Source: Propionibacteriales bacterium (GTDB lineage: Bacteria > Actinomycetota > Actinomycetes > Propionibacteriales > Nocardioidaceae). Taken from it: a DNA stretch of 64,000 bases. The notes beneath the pieces are model-generated. The model did no database searches. It was given only the letters and a program-made list of their open reading frames with translations, and had not been told where the DNA came from. The position numbers and the translations under genes were made by a program. This document shows positions 32,319 through 41,190 of this stretch, one piece after another. Positions within the stretch are counted from its first letter, which is position 1. Every line of letters starts with the position of its first letter. The DNA is taken from positions 494,345 through 558,344 of the forward strand of contig JAPLCB010000008.1 in NCBI GenBank assembly GCA_026392455.1. Reading direction: 5' to 3'.

Positions 32319-33491
32319 GTGGTCCACCTCAGCTGGCGTCCTTCGCGACGCCTCTCCAGAACCGTTGCAACCGGTGCCGCTGGTGCTCTACTCCTGGCCC
32401 TGGTGGTGCCCGGAAACCCGGCGCCGGTTGCAGCCTTGGGGTGGTCCGCGCAGGTCGACGCGCCGGCCGGGTACGACGCCCAGCGGACCTGCCGCTCGAC
32501 CCCGCAGCCGGGGACCGCGGCGCTCGCCCGGTGGTTGCTGCGCTCCTACCCGTCGACCGGGTCGATGGGGATGATCCGCGGCTGCGGTGTCGGCGGGACC
32601 AGCGAGCACAAGGACGGCCGCGCCTTCGACTGGGCCGCCGACGTAGCCCGCCCGGCCACCAAGCGAGCCGCCTACGACTTCATCCGCAGGGCTCTGGCCA
32701 CGGACTCGGCGGGCAACACGCACGCCCTGGCCCGGCGGCTGGGGATCATGTACTTCATCTACAACGACACCATCTGGGCCTCCTACCGGGACTTCGCCCC
32801 GCGGGCCTACCTCAACTCCGGGTGCGCGACCAGGGCGAAGTGCTCGCGCAGCCTGCGGCACCTCAACCACGTGCACATCTCGCTCGGGTACGCGGGCGCT
32901 GCCGCCCAGACGTCCTGGTACCGGTCCCGCAACGTGCCGTCGCTCGCGGTCCGCTACCCCGGCACCAACCAGCTCGACCCGGACCTGACGGCAGTCACCA
33001 AGCTCACCGTCCCGGCCACCGGCACGGTGGTGACCTCGCCGTACGCCCTGAAGGCCGGTGTCACCTACCGGTTGGTGGCAACCGGAACCCTCCGGTACGC
33101 GGACGGCACCCGTGGCGATGCCCACTGCAACGCTGCCGACCCCGCCTGGCTGCCGACCGACCGGGTACCGATCGAGCTGCCGCCGACCGGACCGTTCCGG
33201 ACCTTCGACTGGCACGGCGGCTGGGGCGGCTCCGACCAGGCCGGCAGCGAACACGAGGACAGCCCGTCGAACCTGCCGACGCTGGCCACCCACGGACTGA
33301 CCTTCGCCGGCGGGCTGCGCTGGGGCGACGTCTGCCGCGCCGACCACACCTACGAGGCCTGGTACACCCCGGCGGTCAACCAGAAGCTGATGCTCAAGTA
33401 CGTCGACGCGGCCCCCGCTGACAACGCCGGCAACCTCACCGTCTACGTCGCCCGCGACGACATCACCGCCGGTTCCCTGGTCAGGAAGTAG
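32319..33491 (+). CDS. Secreted VanY/ARB_07466-like protein with C-terminal beta domain
   Basis: A 390-residue exported protein (signal GAAGALLLALVVPGNPAPVAA). The catalytic-type domain shows GTSEHKDGRAFDWAAD and, later, HLNHVHISLGYAG: the His/Asp ... His-x-His zinc arrangement of D-Ala-D-Ala carboxypeptidase-like (M15/ARB_07466) proteins. Residues from about 225 form a second, beta-rich domain (VVTSPYALKAGVTYRLVATG) of LecA/PA-I-like character, possibly carbohydrate binding. Start GTG 32319, with TAGCGT at 32302-32307. It overlaps the convergent NTF2-like gene by 11 bases. Confidence 0.75.
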   Translation: MVHLSWRPSRRLSRTVATGAAGALLLALVVPGNPAPVAALGWSAQVDAPAGYDAQRTCRSTPQPGTAALARWLLRSYPSTGSMGMIRGCGVGGTSEHKDGRAFDWAADVARPATKRAAYDFIRRALATDSAGNTHALARRLGIMYFIYNDTIWASYRDFAPRAYLNSGCATRAKCSRSLRHLNHVHISLGYAGAAAQTSWYRSRNVPSLAVRYPGTNQLDPDLTAVTKLTVPATGTVVTSPYALKAGVTYRLVATGTLRYADGTRGDAHCNAADPAWLPTDRVPIELPPTGPFRTFDWHGGWGGSDQAGSEHEDSPSNLPTLATHGLTFAGGLRWGDVCRADHTYEAWYTPAVNQKLMLKYVDAAPADNAGNLTVYVARDDITAGSLVRK

Positions 33492-33927
33492 AGCTGACGC
33501 GCACCTTGTCCAGCTCCCAGTACGCCCGCATCGAGACGATCAGTCCGGCCTCGTCGACCCGGTAGACCGTCACCAGGTCGACCTCGGCCCGCGACCCGTC
33601 GTCGAACGTCGTGGTGAAGGTGGCTTCCTGCGCCGCGGAGTCACCACTGGCGTAGGAGGTCCGGACCTCCACGTCGAACCGCGCCACCGGCGCGATCGCG
33701 ACGTCCCAGAAGTGCTCGATCCCGGCCCGGCCGTGGTGACCGGTGCCGTCCGCGTCGAAGAGGGACGGGCCCACCGGGTCGAAGATCTCGCAGTCGTCGG
33801 CCCAGAGGTCGAGCCACCCCTGCTTGTCGGCCGAGATCGCGCAGCGCAGCGCGTTGCGCTGGGCGTCCCGCGCCGGGTGCGGCTCGTCGGTCGCCAACCA
33901 GGTGACCGAGCCCGGCCGGAGGCTCAC
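33481..33927 (-). CDS. NTF2/SnoaL-like protein at the end of the mce operon
   Basis: A 148-residue alpha+beta-cone protein: NALRCAISADKQGWLDLWADDCEIFDPVGPS, then GIEHFWDVAIAPVARFDVEVRT, TFTTTFDDGSRAEVDLVTVYRVD and IVSMRAYWELDKVRV, the typical SnoaL/NTF2 strand order. It starts at GTG overlapping the stop of a 53-aa membrane protein gene (GTGA). Mce loci often carry Mce-associated (Mas) proteins, which pair a membrane helix with an NTF2-like domain. Here the two parts are separate genes. The role is unproven. Confidence 0.75.
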   Translation of the reverse strand: MSLRPGSVTWLATDEPHPARDAQRNALRCAISADKQGWLDLWADDCEIFDPVGPSLFDADGTGHHGRAGIEHFWDVAIAPVARFDVEVRTSYASGDSAAQEATFTTTFDDGSRAEVDLVTVYRVDEAGLIVSMRAYWELDKVRVSSTS

Positions 33928-34085
33928 GGGCTGGTGCTCGAGGTCGGGGTGCCCGGCGAGGCCGGACGCTTGTCGTCCGAGGCCCCGTCGACACTCAGAA
34001 CCACCGCCAGGATGATCGCGACCAGCCCGCCGGCGATCGCGAACGGAACCCAGGTGGTGCGCTGGTCGTCTTCGTCTTCGGTCAC
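33924..34085 (-). CDS. 53-aa single-span membrane protein, mce-linked
   Basis: This short gene starts at GTG 34085 and encodes MTEDEDDQRTTWVPFAIAGG..., an acidic cytoplasmic head, one membrane segment of about 20 residues (VPFAIAGGLVAIILAVVLSV) and a Ser/Thr/Pro-rich tail. Its TGA overlaps the GTG of the NTF2-like gene. It lies 24 bases downstream of mceF on the same strand. Support is the overlap, the clear membrane helix and codon bias. It may anchor the NTF2-like protein to the Mce complex (inference). Confidence 0.7.
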   Translation of the reverse strand: MTEDEDDQRTTWVPFAIAGGLVAIILAVVLSVDGASDDKRPASPGTPTSSTSP

Positions 34086-34109
34086 GCCCGGAGCCTACCG
34101 AGGCTGCCG

Positions 34110-35201
34110 TCAGGGACGGGGAACGTACTGCGAACCGCGCTGCTGCATCGCCGGGTCGATGGTGCGGCACCGGGCGCTCAAGGGGATCTCGACCTCCAGC
34201 TGGTACGGCGAGACGTCCCGGCCGTAGCGGCAGTTCTCCGCCGCCGTGATCACCATGATCACCCGGCCCACGCCCCCACGGGTGGCCGTCACCAGGGCGT
34301 TCATCTGGCGCGGCGTCCACTCGTACCAGTGCTGGAGCCCGGGGAGGTGCTCGGCCGCCATCTGCGCCACCGGCGTGCCGGCATCGAGCAGGCTGACCAA
34401 GGTCGGGGAGGCGGCATCGAACTGGGCCGAGACCACCGGGATCACCACCGCCCCCTGGTCGATGAGCCGCCCGATCCCGGGGGCCGCCTTCCGCAGCGCA
34501 GCGGCGACCGTCCGCGCGTTGGCCACGAACATCCGCAGCTCGGGCGTCAGCTCGCTCATCGTCTGCAACGGTTTCCGGGACTCCGCGAGCAGACGGAACA
34601 TCTGCGGGCTCAGCTCGTCGGCGAGGCCCAGGGTCCGGCTGAACTCGTCGAGCAGGCCGGGGAGATCGACGTCCTGCGGACCGAAGACGGCATCGATCTC
34701 CCGGGAGATCGTCCGGATGTCGTCGACGTCGATCCGCTTGAGGATGTTCTGGGTGTCGGCCAACAGCTTCCAGGTCGGCAGCGGCAGCTCGGCCCGACTG
34801 CCGTCGATCACCTCGTCGGCGACCAGGAACGGTCCCGCAGCGGTCCGCGGACGGATGTCGAGGTACTGCTCCCCGACCGGCGACAGGTTCGCGACGACGT
34901 ACTGGCTGTCCCGCGGGATCCTGACGCCGGCGTCGATCCGGACCGTGACCCGGACGCCGCGGTCGCTGAGACCGACCTTCTGGACCAGCCCCACGTGCTG
35001 GCCCCGGTAGGTGACGTCCGAGCGCTTGTGGAGACCGGCAGCGTCCGGCAGCTCCACGACCACCCGGTACGGCGACCGGAACAGCGAACCGGTCACGATC
35101 GCCTTGCCGACGATCAGCGCGCCGAAGACCACGATCACCGCCAGCAGCACCTGGGCGATCTTGATCCGGTTGCGCATCGCCTGGTGGTCGGGGCGGCTCA
35201 T
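34110..35201 (-). CDS. mceF: Mce family protein, MceF position
   Basis: A 363-residue cell-envelope protein: one N-terminal membrane helix (VLLAVIVVFGALIVGKAIV), then an MlaD/MCE domain (YRVVVELPDAAGLHKRSDVTYRGQHVGLVQKV ... ANLSPVGEQYLDIRP), then a long helical segment ending in a region with two Cys. Six Mce subunits form a tunnel moving lipids or sterols across the periplasm to YrbE permeases. Sixth and last mce gene; the ATG overlaps the mceE stop. The cargo cannot be predicted. Confidence 0.9.
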   Translation of the reverse strand: MSRPDHQAMRNRIKIAQVLLAVIVVFGALIVGKAIVTGSLFRSPYRVVVELPDAAGLHKRSDVTYRGQHVGLVQKVGLSDRGVRVTVRIDAGVRIPRDSQYVVANLSPVGEQYLDIRPRTAAGPFLVADEVIDGSRAELPLPTWKLLADTQNILKRIDVDDIRTISREIDAVFGPQDVDLPGLLDEFSRTLGLADELSPQMFRLLAESRKPLQTMSELTPELRMFVANARTVAAALRKAAPGIGRLIDQGAVVIPVVSAQFDAASPTLVSLLDAGTPVAQMAAEHLPGLQHWYEWTPRQMNALVTATRGGVGRVIMVITAAENCRYGRDVSPYQLEVEIPLSARCRTIDPAMQQRGSQYVPRP

Positions 35202-36211
35202 CGTCGACCTGCTGGCGCAGGGGGCGGGTTACCGGGCGGGTCGACGAGGTCGGACAGCTTGATCAGCAAGGTCAGGTCGAAGTTCGTGAACAGTCCCCGG
35301 CTCGCCGCCCCCGACTTCACCCCGAAGTCGTGGATGCCCTCGAAGACGGACCGGAAGTTCTGCTCGTTGCGTTCCAACGTGTCCAGGACCGGCCCGAGGT
35401 CACGCAGCACCGACGTCAGGGAGGCCCGGGTCCGGGTGATCGTCGCGGTGCCGACCCGGGACAGCTGGCGCACCTTCGTCATCAGGGTGAGGATCTGGCC
35501 GCTCTGCTCCGACAAGGTCCGGACGGCCGGCTCCAGCGCCGTGAGTGCCTCGTCGATCAGTGCTCGGTCACCGACCAGGGCGGTCGACAACCGGTCCAGC
35601 GAGCTCAGCGCCCGGTCGAAGTCGGCGGTGTGGTCGTTGAGGCGGGTCAAGGTTCCGTCGAGCCGCTTCACCAGCAGTCGTACGTTCGGGGCGTTGCCGG
35701 TCAGCGCGGTGTTGAGCTCGTCGATGATCACCTTCATGTCGGCAAAGCTGCCGCCGGTGATCACGGTGGAGACGGACGCGAGCAGGTCGGTCGCGCTCGG
35801 CGCCGCCGAGGTCGCCGCGAGCGGGATGTCCGACCCGGCCCGCAGCGTGCCCCCGGCACGAGGGCCCTTGCCGGGCCGGTCGGTGAGCTCGACGAACGCT
35901 TCCCCCATCGGCGAGCTGAACCTGATCTCGGCGTGGACGTCGGTCGGCACCGGAACTCTCTGGCTGATCCGGAGGTCGACGACGGCTGCGTAGTCGGCCG
36001 TCCGTACCGAGACCACCTCCCCGACCACCGCGCCGTTGTAGCGGACCGCCGCCTGCTCGGGCAGACCGAGCGCACTGGGGAAGTGCGCGGTGATGCCGAA
36101 GGTCGGACCGGAGACCAGCCCGGGCAACGGCAGGTCACGCAAGGTCGCGCACCCGCTCAGCCCGACCAGGGCCACCAGGACGAGGGTCACCGCCCGACCG
36201 ATCACTGCCAC
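35198..36211 (-). CDS. mceE: Mce family lipoprotein, MceE position
   Basis: A 337-residue Mce subunit with a lipobox (LVGLSGC, Cys21) in place of the transmembrane helix. That is the standard feature of the fifth subunit (LprK type). The MCE domain is FGITAHFPSALGLPEQAAVRYNGAVVGEVVSV through FSSPMGEAFVELTD, followed by helices (residues about 135-300). GTG start; 10-base overlap with mceD and ATGA overlap with mceF. The lipid anchor is expected to tether the hexamer's tail. Confidence 0.9.
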   Translation of the reverse strand: MAVIGRAVTLVLVALVGLSGCATLRDLPLPGLVSGPTFGITAHFPSALGLPEQAAVRYNGAVVGEVVSVRTADYAAVVDLRISQRVPVPTDVHAEIRFSSPMGEAFVELTDRPGKGPRAGGTLRAGSDIPLAATSAAPSATDLLASVSTVITGGSFADMKVIIDELNTALTGNAPNVRLLVKRLDGTLTRLNDHTADFDRALSSLDRLSTALVGDRALIDEALTALEPAVRTLSEQSGQILTLMTKVRQLSRVGTATITRTRASLTSVLRDLGPVLDTLERNEQNFRSVFEGIHDFGVKSGAASRGLFTNFDLTLLIKLSDLVDPPGNPPPAPAGRR

Positions 36212-37317
36212 GGGAACAACCTTCCGGGGATCAGGTCCAGGATCAGCCGGGTCAACCCGTCCAGGGTGCCGGTGCCGTTCGGGTTGAAGAGGAACAAGCA
36301 GGCCGGGCCGACCAGCGACTGGCAGAGCTCGGAGCGGGCCAGGTTGGAGAAGACCGCGAGATCGCGCAGGGCGATCTGGACCCGGAGCATCCCGCGACGC
36401 TGGTCGAAGGCACGGGCGACGTTCTCCGAGCCGGTCGGCATCAGGTTGAAGATCTCGGCCAGAGCGCCTTGGTGCTGCCGGATCGTCTGCGCCACCTCGC
36501 TGACCGACCGGAGGTTGCCGGTGAGCTTGGCCCCGTTCTCGTCGACGAACTTTCCGACCCGGCCCGTCAGGTCCTCCAACGAGGCCAGGGTCTCGTTCAG
36601 GCTCGCGGACTGGCCGGCCACGATCCGGGTGCTCGTGGCCAGGTTCTTCGTGAACCGGCGGATCGTGGCATCCCGCGCCCCGAGGGTGCGGGCCACCACC
36701 GAGAGGTTCGCCACGATCGCCTTCAGGTCGGGAGCCTTGTCGTTGATCGCCGCCAGGGCCCGCTGGCTGGAGACCAGCAGGTCGTGGACCTTGGCACCGT
36801 TGCCGTCGAAGGTCGTCGCGGTGGCGTGCAGCAGGTCGCCGATGTCATGGCCACCGGGCCCGGTCTGGTCGAGGGCAACGACCAGGTCGTCGATCGCCTT
36901 GCCGACACCGTCGATGCTGACCGGCGACCGGGTCCGACTGGCTGCGATGTGGGCACCCGCGGTGAGCCGGGCGCCACCCTCGTACGCCGGGCCCAGCTGG
37001 ACGAACCGGTCGGTCAGCAACGAGGACTGCAGGATCTCGGCGCCAGCCTCGGCAGGAACCGGCGTACCGGCGTCCACCTTCATCTGCACCGCCATCACCG
37101 ATCCCCGCGGCACGACGCCGATGACCTTCCCGATCGGAACCCCGAGGTACTGGACCTCGTTGCCGACGTAGATGCCGGTGGTGTCGGCGAAGTCGGCGGT
37201 GACCGTGATGGTCGGCCGGTCCGAGCCGGGGAGACTGGCGACCGCGACCGCGACCAGGGCCACCGCCATCACCCCGACCAGCAGCCTGAGTCGTCGAGCT
37301 CGTCGGTTCAGCGACAT
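36202..37317 (-). CDS. mceD: Mce family protein, MceD position
   Basis: A 371-residue Mce subunit. It has an Arg-rich start (SLNRRARRLRLL), a helix (VGVMAVALVAVAVASL), then an MCE domain (ITVTADFADTTGIYVGNEVQYLGVPIGKVIGV ... ILQSSLLTDRFVQLGP) and a long helical rod with repeated 10-30-residue amphipathic turns. I chose ATG 37317, in a 10-base overlap with mceC; a longer frame would overlap mceC by 34 bases. Confidence 0.9.
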   Translation of the reverse strand: MSLNRRARRLRLLVGVMAVALVAVAVASLPGSDRPTITVTADFADTTGIYVGNEVQYLGVPIGKVIGVVPRGSVMAVQMKVDAGTPVPAEAGAEILQSSLLTDRFVQLGPAYEGGARLTAGAHIAASRTRSPVSIDGVGKAIDDLVVALDQTGPGGHDIGDLLHATATTFDGNGAKVHDLLVSSQRALAAINDKAPDLKAIVANLSVVARTLGARDATIRRFTKNLATSTRIVAGQSASLNETLASLEDLTGRVGKFVDENGAKLTGNLRSVSEVAQTIRQHQGALAEIFNLMPTGSENVARAFDQRRGMLRVQIALRDLAVFSNLARSELCQSLVGPACLFLFNPNGTGTLDGLTRLILDLIPGRLFPWQ

Positions 37318-38270
37318 CCGATGTCCCTCCGGGTCAGGCACCAGAAGCTGTCGGGCAGGATGAAGTACGGCGCGTTCACGCCGAGCCAGGGGCCGTCGCC
37401 GGCCGAGTTGACGTACAGGCGCATCGCCGGGACCGCCAGCTCGAGGGTCCGCCCCAGGTCGTCGCGGTGCTGGGTCAGTACGTCGAGGATCGTCTGGAGC
37501 TGGGTCAGGGCGTCCGACATCGGTCGGGCGTTGGTCTTGGCCAACGAGCTCAGGTCCGCTGCCAGGGTCCTGGTCTCCCGCAGCAGCGCCTCGATCGAGT
37601 CCCGCCGACGCACGATCATCGCCATCACCTGATCGGCGTTGGTGAGCAGGCTCGTGAGCTGGCCACGCTGCGCCACGACCTCATCGGTGACGGCCCTGGT
37701 CGCTGACAGCAGTCGACCGATCTGCCCGTCGCGCTCGACCACGATGCCGGCAGCCGCAGACATCCCGGCCAGCGCTCGTGCGGCCGACCCGGGCCGCACG
37801 GCGAGATCCGTGGACAGGACGTCGACAGCCTTGGACAACGTCTTCAGGTTGATCTGGGTCAGCGCCGGAACACTGTCGAGCCAGAAGCGCTCGATCGTGT
37901 ACGCCCCCACCGCCTGCTTCAGCGCCAGCGTGCCGCCGTCGTCCAAGGGGCGGGCAGTGCCGGGCTTGAGGTCGAGGTAGCGCTGGCCCAGCAGCGAGCT
38001 CAGCTTGACCTCCGACCGGGTGTCGGCCGGCACCGGGACACCCTCGTCCATCTCGACGTCGACGGCGACCTTGTTGCCCACCGCGGCGATCCCGGTGACC
38101 TTGCCGACGGCGATGCCCGCGATCCGGACCTCGTCCCCGGCCCGGATCCCGGCCGCGTCGGGGAGCTCGACGGTGAGCTCGGGACCCGCGCTCAGGAACC
38201 GGACCAGGAGCAGCACCACCAGTCCGGCAGAGAGTGCCCAGGCCGCGAGGCGGACGGTACGGGGGCTCAT
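37308..38270 (-). CDS. mceC: Mce family protein, MceC position
   Basis: A 320-residue subunit beginning MSPRTVRLAAWALSAGL, with one membrane helix, an MCE domain (LTVELPDAAGIRAGDEVRIAGIAVGKVTGI ... LSSLLGQRYLDLKPG) and a helical region, ending FWCLTRRDIGCR with two Cys. The ATG at 38270 overlaps the mceB stop (ATGA), which is why I prefer it to TTG 38276. Confidence 0.9.
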   Translation of the reverse strand: MSPRTVRLAAWALSAGLVVLLLVRFLSAGPELTVELPDAAGIRAGDEVRIAGIAVGKVTGIAAVGNKVAVDVEMDEGVPVPADTRSEVKLSSLLGQRYLDLKPGTARPLDDGGTLALKQAVGAYTIERFWLDSVPALTQINLKTLSKAVDVLSTDLAVRPGSAARALAGMSAAAGIVVERDGQIGRLLSATRAVTDEVVAQRGQLTSLLTNADQVMAMIVRRRDSIEALLRETRTLAADLSSLAKTNARPMSDALTQLQTILDVLTQHRDDLGRTLELAVPAMRLYVNSAGDGPWLGVNAPYFILPDSFWCLTRRDIGCR

Positions 38271-39301
38271 TGGCAACGCCTCGATCTCTGGGGCGACGGG
38301 TTCAGCGGCACCGTCGGGCCGCGGTCGCCGAGCTGGATGCCGACCTTGCAGAAGTAGGTGTTCAAGAAGCTGCCGAGACCCAGTGACTTCACGTAGCCCT
38401 CGAGGAGGACCTGGGTGTCGGACAGGCTCCCGGCCAGCGCCGGTGACTGCCGGGCGAACGCGACCGCCCAGTCCCGGAGCGAGGCGACGTCCCGGGTCAC
38501 GGTCGGACCCAGCGTGGTGAGGGTCCCCGAGAAGGCCCTCACCAGGCCGGACACTCCGTCGATGGTCGCCCCGATCTGGGCCCGGTTGCGGGCCACCGTC
38601 GCCGTCAGCCCGTTGAGCTGGGTCACCATCGAGCTGATCTCGGTGCGGTGGCTCTCCAGCGTGCCCATCACCGCGCCGACGTTCTCGATCACCGCCCCGA
38701 TGACCGCGTCCCGGTCCACCAACGTCGCGGTGATCTTCGCGGTCTGGTCGGTCAGGTGCTGCAATGCGCCGCCCTGGCCCTGCAGGACCTGGATGATGTT
38801 GGTCCCGAGCTCGTTGACGTCACCGGGTTGGATCAGGGTGAACAGCGGTCGGAAGGCGTTGAACATCGCGGTCAGGTCAAGTCCCTGCTCGGTCCTGGAC
38901 AGCGGGATGGTGCTGCCGTTCCGGAGCTTCGCGGCCGCACCCGCGGGCTTGGAGAGGCCGACGTACCGCTGGCCCATCAGGTTCAGGTAGTCGATCTTGG
39001 CCACCGTGGTGTCGTAGACCGGCTGGTCGCGGGCGATCTCGAGGGTGACCAGGGCCCGGGTGCCGTCCAGGGCTACCCGCGCGACCTGTCCGACCCGCAC
39101 CCCGGCGATCCGGACGTCGTCGCCCTTCTTCAGGCCGGTCGCATCGCGGAACTGGGCCTTGATCCGCACCGTCGCTCCGGTGCCGCCCTTGGAGAGCGTC
39201 CCGGCCACCAACGAGGTCAGCACCAGCGAGAGCAGGGTGAAGACCAGGACGCCGGCGACCTGCCAACGGATCCGGGACAGCACCGTCATGGTTCGGTTCA
39301 T
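38267..39301 (-). CDS. mceB: Mce family protein, MceB position
   Basis: A 344-residue subunit: membrane helix VAGVLVFTLLSLVLTSLVAG, MCE domain (VRIKAQFRDATGLKKGDDVRIAGVRVGQVARV ... IDYLNLMGQRYVGLS), coiled helical region about 150-300, then a C-terminus with FLNTYFCKVG and a terminal Cys. ATGA overlaps at both ends tie it to mceA and mceC. Confidence 0.9.
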   Translation of the reverse strand: MNRTMTVLSRIRWQVAGVLVFTLLSLVLTSLVAGTLSKGGTGATVRIKAQFRDATGLKKGDDVRIAGVRVGQVARVALDGTRALVTLEIARDQPVYDTTVAKIDYLNLMGQRYVGLSKPAGAAAKLRNGSTIPLSRTEQGLDLTAMFNAFRPLFTLIQPGDVNELGTNIIQVLQGQGGALQHLTDQTAKITATLVDRDAVIGAVIENVGAVMGTLESHRTEISSMVTQLNGLTATVARNRAQIGATIDGVSGLVRAFSGTLTTLGPTVTRDVASLRDWAVAFARQSPALAGSLSDTQVLLEGYVKSLGLGSFLNTYFCKVGIQLGDRGPTVPLNPSPQRSRRCQ

Positions 39302-40380
39302 CGGCAGTTCGGCCCCTTCAGGCTGCCGTACCGCGGGCAGTCGGCGGCGGAGTACGGGTTCACCAGGTCGACGTTGAACTGGGCCAGCATCTGCAGCGCG
39401 TTGCCCTTCACCACGTTCGCTCCGTTGCGCATCACCTGGGGGGCGAGCCCGAGGATCTTCGAGAACGGGACGATCCCGCCGACGAAGGCCCGGTAGGTCG
39501 GCGACACCGCGTCGAGCAGTGCCGCCAGCGCGCCGCCGTTGGCATGCAGGAAGGCGGTCAGGCTCCCGGCCAGACCCGCGGAGCTGCCCAGGAGGCGCTG
39601 GGTGTTCTGCGCCTTCTCGGCCAAGGTCCGGGCCAGCGGCAACGAGTCCCGCAGGGTCTGGGCGAGGGCTGGCTCGAGGTCGGCCAGAACACCGGCGTTG
39701 CGCCCGATCAGCGCGAGGTCGGCGTAGAAGTCGGGCTCGGCCCGACCCGCCTGCTCCAGCAGCGCGCTGGTCCGGGTGATGAAGCCACGGATCTCGGTCC
39801 CCTTCCCGTCGAGGGCTGCGGCCAGCTGGGACAGAGCGCTGTCCATCACCGCCGGGTCGATCGCACCCAGCACCCGCTGGGTCGCGCTGAAGGTGTCCAT
39901 CAGCCGCACCGTCGGCGCGGAGGTGTCGGCCCGGACGACGCTGCCGGCGCGCAGGGCCCGGCCGCCGGTGGCAGCGGGCACCGCCCGACCGGCACCGCCC
40001 GGGTCGACCAGGTCGACGAAGTCGGCGCCGAAGATGGAGCCGGGCAGCACCCGGGCCACCACCGACGCCGGCACCCGGTCGGCGAACTGACGCTCCAGGA
40101 CCGCCTTGATGGTGTAGCTCCGGGCAGCGCCGCGACTCTTCTCGAGCCTCATCACCCGACCGACCCGCAGCCCCCGGTACTTCACGCTCGAGTTCACGCC
40201 GAGGGAGTCGCCGTACGTGGTGACCTCGACCGTGACCGGGACGTCCCGCCCGAGCACACCGACGAAGGAGAGCCCGAGCCAGGTGGCACAGGCCGCGAAG
40301 AGCACCAGACCGACCGCGGCCAAGGCGGTCAGCCGCAGGCGCAGTGCCCGGTCGGGCCGGGCGAAGAGCATGTCAGACAC
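39298..40380 (-). CDS. mceA: Mce family protein, MceA position
   Basis: A 360-residue first Mce subunit: helix LTALAAVGLVLFAACATWLGL, then an MCE domain (VTVEVTTYGDSLGVNSSVKYRGLRVGRVMRL ... ARVLPGSIFGADFVDLVDP), a helical rod and a C-terminus with a Cys pair. GTG start 6 bases after yrbEB. It lies between permease genes and the other Mce subunits, in the canonical order. Confidence 0.9.
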   Translation of the reverse strand: MSDMLFARPDRALRLRLTALAAVGLVLFAACATWLGLSFVGVLGRDVPVTVEVTTYGDSLGVNSSVKYRGLRVGRVMRLEKSRGAARSYTIKAVLERQFADRVPASVVARVLPGSIFGADFVDLVDPGGAGRAVPAATGGRALRAGSVVRADTSAPTVRLMDTFSATQRVLGAIDPAVMDSALSQLAAALDGKGTEIRGFITRTSALLEQAGRAEPDFYADLALIGRNAGVLADLEPALAQTLRDSLPLARTLAEKAQNTQRLLGSSAGLAGSLTAFLHANGGALAALLDAVSPTYRAFVGGIVPFSKILGLAPQVMRNGANVVKGNALQMLAQFNVDLVNPYSAADCPRYGSLKGPNCR

Positions 40381-40386
40381 GGCCGC

Positions 40387-41190
40387 TCACCCCGAGATCA
40401 GCGGTTGGTCGTTGGGGCCCCAGAACAGCAGGGTCAGCAGGATGTCGACCACGACCAGCATCACGATGCTGGCCCGGATGGCCCGGCCGGTCGCACGGCC
40501 GACGCCCGCAGGTCCGCCGGACGCGGTGAAGCCGTGGTAGCAGTGGATCAGGGTGACCAGCGTGGTCAGCACGACGACCTTGGCCCCCGAGTAGACGACG
40601 TCGATCGGGGAGATGAAGACCCGGAAGTAGTGGTCGTAGGTCCCCGCTGACTGCCCGTACAGGTGGGTCACCATGAAGTCCGTCGCGAGGTACGTGCCGA
40701 CGAGGCCCAGGATGTAGAGCGGAAGCACGACGACGAAGGCCGCGACGATGCGCGCGCCCACCAGGTAGGGCAGCGGCCGGATCGCCATCGCCTCGATCGC
40801 GTCGATCTCCTCGTTGATCCGCATCGCACCCAGTCGGGACGTGAAGCCGCAGCCGATCCGGGCAGCGAAGCCGAGCGCCACCACCATCGGCGCCAGCTCG
40901 CGGGTGTTGGCGTACGCCGAGATGAAGCCGGTCAACGGGGCCAACCCGATCGCCGACAGTCCGTTGTGCCCCTCGAGCCCGACCTCGGTCCCGGTCAGCG
41001 TGGAGAGCAGCAGCACCACTCCGACCACGCCGCCGCCGACCAGGAAGATCCCGGAGCCGAGCGTGACCTCCACCAGGACACGCCCCACCTGAGCGCGGTG
41101 GTGCCGGATTGCGTCCGGGATGCTCGCCAGCGACCTGGCAGCGAAGACGATCTGCTCGCCGATCCCGGCTGCGCTGTCGACCGCGCTCAT
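40387..41190 (-). CDS. yrbEB: YrbE/MlaE-type permease, second subunit
   Basis: A 267-residue inner-membrane permease with five to six spans. The MlaE signature lies in LGFAARIGCGFTSRLGAMRINEEIDAIEAM, the coupling-helix region that contacts an Mkl/MceG ATPase. It starts at ATG 41190 overlapping the yrbEA stop. It pairs with YrbEA to form the channel of the Mce importer. No ATPase gene is in the window, as is usual because MceG is encoded elsewhere. Confidence 0.93.
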   Translation of the reverse strand: MSAVDSAAGIGEQIVFAARSLASIPDAIRHHRAQVGRVLVEVTLGSGIFLVGGGVVGVVLLLSTLTGTEVGLEGHNGLSAIGLAPLTGFISAYANTRELAPMVVALGFAARIGCGFTSRLGAMRINEEIDAIEAMAIRPLPYLVGARIVAAFVVVLPLYILGLVGTYLATDFMVTHLYGQSAGTYDHYFRVFISPIDVVYSGAKVVVLTTLVTLIHCYHGFTASGGPAGVGRATGRAIRASIVMLVVVDILLTLLFWGPNDQPLISG

